Below are positions 1-6,764 of a DNA stretch of 35,414 nucleotides, one piece after another (within the stretch, counting starts at the first letter, position 1; each line of letters starts with the position of its first letter). The position numbers and the translations under genes were made by a program. Origin of the DNA: Limnofasciculus baicalensis BBK-W-15 (GTDB lineage Bacteria > Cyanobacteriota > Cyanobacteriia > Cyanobacteriales > Coleofasciculaceae); assembly GCF_024178385.1 (NCBI RefSeq), contig NZ_JAMZMM010000017.1, positions 1 to 35,414 on the forward strand, given 5' to 3'. The notes under the pieces are model-generated. The model saw only the letters and a program-made list of their open reading frames with translations, made no database searches and was not told where the DNA came from.

Positions 1-48
1 CTCAACCTCTCCCTAATATTTCCCCCCTAACCAACCAAACAACAAAAA

Positions 49-92
49 CCCTCTGCGCACCTCTGTGTAAACCTCTGCGCACCTCTGCGTTA
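49..92. repeat. Direct repeat of CCTCTGCGCACCTCTG type
   Basis: Two imperfect copies of a unit reading roughly ACCTCTGCGCACCTCTGYGT lie just before the first gene and end in an A-run followed by TCCT. A diverged relative ending in GTTAAAAAAATCCT occurs near 6640-6685, upstream of the TPR-like gene. It looks like a dispersed intergenic repeat; no function can be read from it. Confidence 0.5.
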
Positions 93-114
93 AAAAAAAT
101 CCTCAAAAAACACC

Positions 115-1758
115 ATGGAATTCAACTACACCTACCAAGGCAACACATCAGTCAACCAAAACGGCGCAAACACCCAAATGTCCTTCTCCCCCGACATCAA
201 GCGCCCCCCCACATATTTTATCGGTGAATTGCGCCAAAACGTCGCCTTTCGCGAAGCAATCAGCGCCCTCCACGATGTAGTCATCTCGGACTTAAGATAC
301 CAACCCAAAGACAAAACCGCCTACCAAGAATGGCGTGCCAAACAAGAAGAAATCGACTGGCAACTCGTCGCATTCCAAAGAGAAGAATTAGCCGACAAAA
401 TCCAACCACTACAACAGGAGTTAAACCAATTAAACCAGAATAGTTATCAACGATTAGCCCCCTATTACAAAGCTAGGGGAGAATTCCAGCATTACGTTTG
501 GCAAAAACAACTAGATTTCTATTTTGTCTTCGATCCCGTCATTACCGTACATCCAGATGAAGTATTTTTTGAATGTTTTAGTGTCGATGAATCCAGTTAC
601 GGGCGATTAGGTGCAAGTTACGAAGTATTCAAAAATATCAACGAATTCGCCTGCGGTACTACTAATGTAGATTATTCTGCTGCCCTTTACGACGAATTTC
701 AGAAAATCCGCAGCTACAAAACTACCCAATTTCAAGTTGATCCCTCCGGATTTGAAGTCCAAACTACTAACGAGGAAGCCTATAAAGAAGTTAAAATAGA
801 TTTACCCGATAGTTGGGTAAGAGGTTTCCTGCAAGTTAGTTCCGCCATGTCATTACCCGCCACACAATTTGACTTGCATCCGATGGATATTCATAATATT
901 TGTTTTATCCTGCGGCGGCATAAAGAAAAGAAAGGTCCCCGGAGTATGCGCTATCATTTGAAACCGGGGGAACCTGTCCGAATTATCTTTGATCCTTGGG
1001 GGACAGAAGTTATTTGTTATCGTTCTATTTATACTGGTTCTCAAGAACAAGAAATTCGCATTTGGGGCAGGCGGAGAATTCATATTCTGGAACGATTAAT
1101 TCCTGTTGCTAAAAAGTTTACGGTTCACCTATTGGGAACGGGAATGCCCTCATTCTATGTAGCCGATCTAGGGGATATGTCTTTTACGTTAGGATTATCA
1201 GGATGGACTGCTAATGATTGGTCGCAATCTGGTAATTTTGATTTAATGGCTCCTCGTGGGGATGTGGATGAATGGACGCAGAAACTAATTTTTGATGCCC
1301 TGCGAGAAAATTGGTTGGAAAGTCCCGATAGTTTAGCCCAACGTTTGAATTTAAGTCGGACATCGGTATTGGGTGCTTTAGGTGCTTATACTCAAGCAGG
1401 AAAGGCAATTTACGACTTGAATAAGCAAGTTTATCGGGTGCGAGAATTAAGTCGCGAACCTTTACCAATGGAAAGGTTAAGATTTGCTAATGAACGGGAA
1501 GAAAAAGCCAATCTTTTGTTAGGTAAGAATGGGATAGAGATAACATCAATAACTAGCGATACCGCAGGTGCGATTGCATTACAAGGTTCGGTTCAGGATC
1601 AATGGACAACTTATAATCCATCCTTGACAGTTGATTCGGATGAGCGTATAATTAAAGCTACATGTACCTGTAATTGGTATCAACAAAATAAACTATATAA
1701 GGGACCTTGCGAGCATATTTTAGCCCTGCGAATGCAGTTTACTCGTCAGTCTCAGTAA
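115..1758 (+). CDS. SWIM zinc-finger domain protein
   Basis: This 547-residue protein ends in a SWIM-type zinc finger: C517, C519, C532 and H534 form CxC-x12-CxH, the expected zinc-ligand pattern. SWIM fingers are known to bind DNA or to mediate protein contacts. The N-terminal ~500 residues match no family I can name with certainty. A coiled-coil stretch lies near residues 75-105, and a segment near 390-440 (ENWLESPDSLAQRLNLSRTS) reads like a winged-helix turn. SWIM proteins of this sort are often found near MoxR/VWA or STAND systems, and a NACHT gene lies 1 kb downstream, but no shared operon is visible. ATG 115 is the first start of the open frame; no strong ribosome-binding site precedes it. 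Confidence 0.8.
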   Translation: MEFNYTYQGNTSVNQNGANTQMSFSPDIKRPPTYFIGELRQNVAFREAISALHDVVISDLRYQPKDKTAYQEWRAKQEEIDWQLVAFQREELADKIQPLQQELNQLNQNSYQRLAPYYKARGEFQHYVWQKQLDFYFVFDPVITVHPDEVFFECFSVDESSYGRLGASYEVFKNINEFACGTTNVDYSAALYDEFQKIRSYKTTQFQVDPSGFEVQTTNEEAYKEVKIDLPDSWVRGFLQVSSAMSLPATQFDLHPMDIHNICFILRRHKEKKGPRSMRYHLKPGEPVRIIFDPWGTEVICYRSIYTGSQEQEIRIWGRRRIHILERLIPVAKKFTVHLLGTGMPSFYVADLGDMSFTLGLSGWTANDWSQSGNFDLMAPRGDVDEWTQKLIFDALRENWLESPDSLAQRLNLSRTSVLGALGAYTQAGKAIYDLNKQVYRVRELSREPLPMERLRFANEREEKANLLLGKNGIEITSITSDTAGAIALQGSVQDQWTTYNPSLTVDSDERIIKATCTCNWYQQNKLYKGPCEHILALRMQFTRQSQ

Positions 1759-1776
1759 ATCGCGCGATTTTTTTAT
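1757..1776 (+). terminator. Intrinsic terminator overlapping the SWIM gene stop codon
   Basis: AAATCGCGCGATTT is self-complementary and runs directly into a T-rich tract (TTTTTTTATTTTT). It overlaps the stop codon of the SWIM gene. The stem is short but GC-rich at its centre, as expected for a Rho-independent terminator. Confidence 0.55.
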
Positions 1777-2461
1777 TTTTATCTTCAATATATAGCAACC
1801 GCCACAGCGGTTAGGACATAGAGGGATTGGTAGGGGTGTTAGCGTTAGCTTGGCGCTAGCCTAGCAAGAGGGCGATAACCTTGGCAACAAACCCTAAATA
1901 TTTATATCCTCTTGCTTCACCCTCCCCTCACTATTGATGCCTTAACTGCCTTGTCTATTGCTATATCTCTTGCCATCATTTTAATGGTAACGGAGTTGTT
2001 GTGCTTTCATCACCGCTACTACTTTCATCCCATCTCCAATTGGCTGAAATCGGTTGTCTTTAGCAGTGGTTTCTGGATGATCGTAAATTTCAGCCAAACC
2101 AAGGCTGAGGAGAGTCAAGACAAGGGTTGTGGCAATTAGGTTGCGAGTAAAGGTTAAATTGAACATTACTTGAGGGGGTGCTAACTATTTATACTTAAAG
2201 AGTAAAATTCCCTTGATGATTGTAAGACTATCAGTATGCAACTAATTCAGTATGAATATCTAGGGCATGGGTAATTCTACGTCAGTAAGCGACTTTGGCA
2301 GGATGGGGAGTGGACAATCTGCTAAGTGGTACTGCGTAAATTAGTTTTACGGTTCCGGGATAATGAAAATACCATCCGATGATGGAGTTCTATTTTATAA
2401 CGATCCGAGCTTTCCCGATCGGGGAAATAGATCTCTATAGTTAACAACAGGAGTGTAATTA
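1777..2461. other. Intergenic region with at most one tiny gene
   Basis: This region holds no long gene. It contains a GCTAGC-rich stretch near 1839-1866, a candidate 61-residue secreted peptide gene on the minus strand (listed separately), and a hairpin TTTCCC-GATCG-GGGAAA at 2411-2427, 35 bases before the next gene. From about 2236 the plus strand reads like decayed coding sequence (MQLIQYEYLGHG, stop, then SKRLWQDGEW) with several in-frame stops. I cannot assign that remnant. Confidence 0.5.
1981..2166 (-). CDS. Candidate small secreted peptide, unknown function
   Basis: This 61-codon ATG frame starts with what looks like a classical signal peptide: a short basic N-terminus (MFNLTFTRN), a hydrophobic core (LIATTLVLTLLSLGL), then A-E at a plausible cleavage site. 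The mature part would be only about 35 residues and matches nothing I recognise. Upstream on the minus strand there is a TATAAA-like box about 30 bases before the ATG, but no clear ribosome-binding site. A TTG-initiated plus-strand frame overlaps most of it and is less convincing. It may be the 5' stub of a longer decayed gene. Confidence 0.35.
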   Translation of the reverse strand: MFNLTFTRNLIATTLVLTLLSLGLAEIYDHPETTAKDNRFQPIGDGMKVVAVMKAQQLRYH

Positions 2462-2791
2462 ATGTCAGTCACTATTGAAGTCGATCTTAAGGAAATTTTA
2501 GGTCAAATCAATCAAAAACTAGATAATCTTCAAAAAGATGTCACGGATATTAAATTAGGATTAAGTGAAGTTAAGAGTGAGGTTAAACGCCTTGATGATA
2601 GAATTGACAGCTTAGAGAAACGTCTCGATCAAAAAATTGATGGGTTGGAGAAAAACCTAGATAGCAAAATTGATGGATTAGGAAAACGACTGGAGAATCA
2701 AGAATTTGTCAGTCGAGGGATATTAGTCGCCTTAATCGTGGCGATTTTGGGGGGATTGGCGAAATTGTTTGGCTGGGTAGGAAATCCTTGA
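2462..2791 (+). CDS. Small coiled-coil protein with a C-terminal membrane anchor
   Basis: This is a 109-residue protein. Residues 1-80 are an almost continuous heptad-patterned helix with repeated LDDRIDSLEKRLDQKIDGLE-like segments, predicting a parallel coiled coil. Residues ~84-105 (RGILVALIVAILGGLAKLFG) form one transmembrane helix, giving a tail-anchored layout. AGGAG lies about 9 bases before ATG 2462, a good ribosome-binding site that supports this start. It converges with the NACHT gene, with 21 bases between the stop codons. Small coiled-coil/TM proteins of this type are common in cyanobacteria; the function is unknown. Confidence 0.75.
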   Translation: MSVTIEVDLKEILGQINQKLDNLQKDVTDIKLGLSEVKSEVKRLDDRIDSLEKRLDQKIDGLEKNLDSKIDGLGKRLENQEFVSRGILVALIVAILGGLAKLFGWVGNP

Positions 2792-2812
2792 AATGAGAGA
2801 ATGTACTTCCAG

Positions 2813-5647
2813 TTACTTACCTACCAGGGGTTGCGGATGCCTTTTCTCAATTTCAGCGATAGGTAATAATAAAGTATCTTCAATTTCTTGTCGTACAGAT
2901 CGAGTTAAATTAGAAGTGCTATTCAAACAGTCTACTAATAATATAGTAGCATGGTGATACTCCTTGAGCAATTCCTTTTTATCTTCGGTAAATATCCAAG
3001 GTTTACCATTGTCTGAGAGAAGCGCTAAATCGGGATATGGATCGCGATTGCGATCGAGTTGAAGGGCACGTTTAAGGCTGCGATCCAGATTAAAAGCAAG
3101 ATCGAGACTAAATTTAAGGAAACGCGCAAAGTAAAAACCCCGAACCGCTGCTGCTTTATAGGGAATTCCTTTCCCTGCTTTCTGTTTTATAGCGCCAATA
3201 AATCGCTGTAAGTACTCATCTAAAGCTAAGATGGCATCAACCTGTTGCTTGATTTCCCGTAGAAAATCATCTGGACTAGCCATCATGTCAGTCATTAGCA
3301 AAAAAACTTCACGCCAACGTTTTTCCGTGATGCGGAGGATTAATTTATCTGAAGTCTGCCGATTCCAACTAGAAAGAAATGCTTTGGCAGTAAAATACTC
3401 ATGAAACGTCAAATGAGAGAAGGAATAAATTTTTCTGCTTCGTTCTACCAATAAACCATGTTGCGCCTCAATAGATTTTAACACCGCTTGGCTATCAAGT
3501 TCTAATCGATCAGGATCGCTGTTTATATGGGGTAATCTCCGCAAATAGTCTGCCATGTATTCCTGAATTTTGTCCTGTGCAAAAAAGTAATTCCCCTCCT
3601 CAAAAGTCAATAAAGCAATATGAGCGATTAACTTAATCTTATGTGGTAAATTCAAATCTCGATAAACTTCATCTCTTTTAATCCCTCTGTCTAGATCCCA
3701 TTTAGTGAGGAGAATTTCCAATCCTTCTTCATATAGCTTGGCTTTGTGAGAAGGAAATTCTGCTTTAGCTTGGAAAACTAAACAACTTAAATTTAGCAAT
3801 ATTGGCGTAATAGCAATTTCCCGAATTGGCTGATTATCTTGCTGTTTCAGCTTTTCAAGAAACTTAATCGCCTTAGCTTTTCCTTCTTCTTTTTCAGATG
3901 GATTAGCAACTGCTACAAACCAATTTTTAGCAAACTTTTCAATTTGGGATTCGTTAAAATCTGCTGCCTCAACATATGTAAATTCTGGAAAGCTATACTC
4001 TTGAGCAGCAATTCGACAGGTGATGATAAATTGGTTTTTATAGTACTTGTTACAAAACCTGCGAATCTGTTTAACTACTTCATTGCTATCCTTTGTTGAT
4101 ACTTCATCTAAGCCATCTAGCAAAATTAATGATCTACCATACTTAACTATTTTCTCTGTTAACGATTCATCGGCAATATCGCAATTCTCTAATTCTCGAC
4201 TAATGTAAGCCAATAAGCTGAAGTCTCTTGTCTCTCCAGCCTCCTCAGCAAAAGTCTTCAGTCGGATAAAAATTGGCACTCGATTCAATTGTAATTTACC
4301 TTGATTACACTGAATAGCTATATGCTGCAAAAAGGTACTTTTCCCAGATCCTGGTTTACCCAACACCATTAATTTACTATAATTGTCTATTGCCATCAGC
4401 CCTGACACTCGTTTTTCACATACCTTACTTAAACCAAAACGATCGAATTCATCTGTAGTTGGGTTATAGATTTGCGGTAAATCAGAACGTTCTAATCTTT
4501 GGTAGCTGGAGGGTTTCTCTAGAATGTTGACATCAACATAAAGGTCATTCAAATTAATTGGTGTGGGAACATCCAATATTCGCATAGTACCGCACTGTTC
4601 TTGAAGTTTTGAGTAACATTGCGATCTCATCCGGGGAACAATCTTAACAATTAATCTCAGGAAATCGAAATCTATGATTTTTGTACATTCGATGTTTAGT
4701 AGTGAAGATATTTTGGTAAAAACATTACGATCAACTGGCTCACCTGCGAAAAATTTATTGATTGGTTGATCGCTTAATTTACTATACTTAGCTAGTATCT
4801 GTAATTTCTTTTCAAAACTTAGAGCGTGATGCTGCTTTTCATATTCAAAATTGCTACAAACAATACTTATGTCAATTTCCAGTCGTTTCGATAGTAAATC
4901 GACTTGCTGTTGAATAGATAGATCATTAATTCTGACATATTTCCTAAACTCGTTTTCGAACAGCTCTTTCTGATCGTCTATATTAGAGGATATAGTCTGT
5001 TTGGCGGTCTGAATAATTATATCATCAGATTTACTTTCTTCCTTGTAATTATTTGTTGTATTATTACTTTTTATATGTTTCTCGACTAGATCTTTAAATA
5101 GTTCATTAAAAGCCTCACGTTCACGATCATTCTTTGCCTCAATTACTGATGGAACAATTTCTACCGCCTGTTTAACCAGTTCGAGTTTTTCCGAAGCCAC
5201 CTGGAATAATTGCGCTCTTTCCATTAGTTCATCCAATTCAGAGTGTGAATTGGATGAACTTGAATACTCTGAAACCTCCTTCGCTCCCATTTCTATAAAT
5301 TCATCATCCGTAGCACAGGCATCTTGCCTGTGGGGGGAAGTCACTAACTCATTTTCCTGCTCTACTTTTACACAATTGGTATCCACCCCTGAACCCTTAG
5401 TTTTATCGTATTCCAGAGTCAGGAAGCGAAGTAATTGGAAAGCCTTGCCCGTACCTTTACCATGGAAGCTGAATTTTTTATAAACTTCGGTGAGACGATA
5501 GTTAACTGTCTGTAATGAGATATGTAAATATGCTGCGATCTCATGATCCTCTTTGTCACTGCTAAACTTGCTTAAGAAAACAGCCGCTTGATCTGCGGAA
5601 AGTTCATATTTACCAGCCATCTTTCTCAGAAAATCGTGCCACAACAT
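2813..5647 (-). CDS. NACHT-domain STAND NTPase with N-terminal HTH (bacterial NLR-like)
   Basis: A 944-residue signal-transducing NTPase. Residues 1-85 look like the helix-turn-helix seen in cyanobacterial vWA/MoxR-associated conflict proteins (EIAAYLHISLQTVNYRL as recognition region). A charged linker and helical region follow. The NACHT domain starts near residue 425, with Walker A GKPGSGKST at 430-438 and Walker B LILLDGLDE near 507-515. The downstream FSHLTFHEYFTAKAF segment and the C-terminal helical region (FYFAR...LDLAFNLD) are typical of cyanobacterial NACHT proteins. Bacterial NACHT proteins are linked to antiphage defence in published work, but that role is inferred here. Residues 104-113 (SPHRQDACAT) are encoded by an inserted palindromic repeat. 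ATG 5647 is chosen because the HTH follows directly. Repeated TTAGAGTTA motifs lie 74-133 bases upstream. Confidence 0.9.
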   Translation of the reverse strand: MLWHDFLRKMAGKYELSADQAAVFLSKFSSDKEDHEIAAYLHISLQTVNYRLTEVYKKFSFHGKGTGKAFQLLRFLTLEYDKTKGSGVDTNCVKVEQENELVTSPHRQDACATDDEFIEMGAKEVSEYSSSSNSHSELDELMERAQLFQVASEKLELVKQAVEIVPSVIEAKNDREREAFNELFKDLVEKHIKSNNTTNNYKEESKSDDIIIQTAKQTISSNIDDQKELFENEFRKYVRINDLSIQQQVDLLSKRLEIDISIVCSNFEYEKQHHALSFEKKLQILAKYSKLSDQPINKFFAGEPVDRNVFTKISSLLNIECTKIIDFDFLRLIVKIVPRMRSQCYSKLQEQCGTMRILDVPTPINLNDLYVDVNILEKPSSYQRLERSDLPQIYNPTTDEFDRFGLSKVCEKRVSGLMAIDNYSKLMVLGKPGSGKSTFLQHIAIQCNQGKLQLNRVPIFIRLKTFAEEAGETRDFSLLAYISRELENCDIADESLTEKIVKYGRSLILLDGLDEVSTKDSNEVVKQIRRFCNKYYKNQFIITCRIAAQEYSFPEFTYVEAADFNESQIEKFAKNWFVAVANPSEKEEGKAKAIKFLEKLKQQDNQPIREIAITPILLNLSCLVFQAKAEFPSHKAKLYEEGLEILLTKWDLDRGIKRDEVYRDLNLPHKIKLIAHIALLTFEEGNYFFAQDKIQEYMADYLRRLPHINSDPDRLELDSQAVLKSIEAQHGLLVERSRKIYSFSHLTFHEYFTAKAFLSSWNRQTSDKLILRITEKRWREVFLLMTDMMASPDDFLREIKQQVDAILALDEYLQRFIGAIKQKAGKGIPYKAAAVRGFYFARFLKFSLDLAFNLDRSLKRALQLDRNRDPYPDLALLSDNGKPWIFTEDKKELLKEYHHATILLVDCLNSTSNLTRSVRQEIEDTLLLPIAEIEKRHPQPLVGK
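5310..5336. repeat. Palindromic CAGGCATCTTGCCTG repeat inside the NACHT gene
   Basis: The core is CACAGGCA-TCT-TGCCTGTG at 5314-5332: 8-bp arms and a 3-base loop. The same core with GGCAGGCA arms occurs at 10401-10419. Here it lies in frame and encodes HRQDACAT in the linker between the HTH and the helical region. Confidence 0.8.
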
Positions 5648-5720
5648 CTACTACTATCCCGATCGCGTCACCACCAGTCTACCTATAAAGATATCATTCA
5701 GAGGAATATCCCACCAATAT

Positions 5721-5780
5721 TTAGAGTTATCTCTGGCAACTTAGAGTTATCTCTAAAATCAAGTTTATGGATAACTCTAA
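5721..5780. promoter_or_regulatory. Operator-like TTAGAGTTA repeats between NACHT and a small divergent ORF
   Basis: TTAGAGTTATCTCT occurs at 5721-5734 and again at 5741-5754, exactly 20 bp apart (about two helical turns). The complement TAACTCTAA lies at 5772-5780. The second copy extends to TTAGAG-TTAT-CTCTAA, a perfect 6-bp inverted repeat. The cluster sits between divergent genes. It looks like a cooperative binding site, possibly for the HTH of the NACHT protein itself; that link is inference. Confidence 0.55.
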
Positions 5781-5827
5781 AAAAAGATTGCAATACTGAA
5801 GTCAGTTAAGCAATTGAGGTAATATCA

Positions 5828-5998
5828 ATGGAAATTATTCTTCTCTGGCTTCTGGAAAAATCCTGCGAACAACTGCTAGAAGTGTTATTCACAAAACTGG
5901 TAGATTGGTTGCTGGAAAAGCACACCCAACAGAATCAGCCATCCCACCAATCCTCTGTAAAAAATTCATCAAGGGGAGAAATTGAGGCAGACAAGTAA
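5828..5998 (+). CDS. Small ORF divergent from the NACHT gene, 56 residues
   Basis: ATG 5828 opens a 56-codon frame preceded by GAGGT at a suitable distance. The first ~35 residues alternate hydrophobic and acidic positions (MEIILLWLLEKSCEQLLEVL and on to WLLEKH), predicting an amphipathic or membrane-associated helix. The C-terminal 20 residues are polar and probably disordered. It shares the intergenic operator-like repeats with the NACHT gene. I do not recognise the family. Small helical partners beside STAND NTPases would make sense as sensors or accessory proteins, but nothing here proves it. Confidence 0.45.
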   Translation: MEIILLWLLEKSCEQLLEVLFTKLVDWLLEKHTQQNQPSHQSSVKNSSRGEIEADK

Positions 5999-6764
5999 AC
6001 CGAGGAGTAAATGGAGAAAGTGCGATCGCATCTGACATCAGTTAAGCCGATCGCATTTTAGCCGAAACCAGAGTACGATTAACTTAGCTCTTGCTAACTC
6101 TGCGATCGCTTCTGTAAATTTATTACTCACAGGACTTAGGCAAAATCTGTGACTCAACTATATATACTAGTGTCCATTACATAACGCACCCTACAGATAG
6201 AGCGGGAGCATCTCCCCATCTCCCTATCCATCACCAAGTAAATTCCATTGACGGTTACAGCAATCTAGAGCTACAATCCAAAAAGAATGTAGAATCAAAC
6301 ATTCCGGCACTCTAAAAGCAACAAGCTTGTCATTGCCGCTCAATTACGCGCAGCGGTATTCGTTGGTAAACAGCCTTGCAATTCGGACGGTGGATCGCCG
6401 TTCATGCGCATAGCCAAAACACGCATCACTAGCCTGCTCTTGACTGTGCCTACCCACACCCTACCTGCTATTCCGGTTTGACTTTCTTAAAGTGAATGAA
6501 GCAGGTAGGGTGTGGGTAGGCTGGAGTTGAGCAGTCTAGTCCAGAGGGGTTTACGAAGGGGCAACCAACGAATAGCTGTGCGTTATTTTTTTATTGAAAA
6601 ATAGGACTAAAAAACATAAAAATATTATCCCTTCTTTGTGTACCTTTCCGTCCCCCTTTGCGCTCTTTCCGTTAAAAAAATCCTATTGTATGAAATTGAG
6701 AAGCGCTATAGATATTGGACGAAATAAAACATGCCCTAGGAAGCAGATTTATGAGTTCATCCTT
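5999..6764. other. Long intergenic region, repeat-rich
   Basis: No convincing gene is visible. The stretch contains two or three HIP1-like sites (GCGATCGC near 6022 and 6110) and an ACAGGACTTAGGCAAAA motif with CACAG/CTGTG arms near 6130-6152. It also has a half copy of the TAACGCACCCTAC repeat at 6182-6194 and the 245-bp inverted-repeat element at 6342-6587. A frame open from TTG 6594 leads into the TPR-like gene, but it lacks a start signal and reads as non-coding repeat until about 6765. Confidence 0.6.
6342..6587. repeat. 245-bp inverted-repeat element with long internal hairpin (MITE or retron-like RNA)
   Basis: The outer arms are 6342-6367 and 6564-6587. They share TATTCGTTGGT/ACCAACGAATA as an 11-bp perfect core and extend imperfectly for about 24 bp. 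Inside is a perfect 21-bp stem, 6448-6468 against 6501-6521, with a 32-base loop. That stem is continued outward by CTGCTC/GAGCAG and ACTAG/CTAGT. A short hairpin GGACGG-TGGATCG-CCGTTC (around 6388-6406) lies in the left part. Flanking complementary arms, small hairpins and then one long hairpin is the plan of a retron msr-msd RNA; it is also compatible with a miniature transposable element. The structure is certain, its identity is not. Confidence 0.7.

Noticed and set aside
1912..2139. Plus-strand frame of 75 codons with hydrophobic start
   Set aside because: It starts at TTG without a ribosome-binding site and overlaps a better minus-strand signal-peptide frame.
2236..2400. Degenerate coding remnant on the plus strand
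   Set aside because: Several in-frame stops and no family I can name, so it is only mentioned in the intergenic entry.
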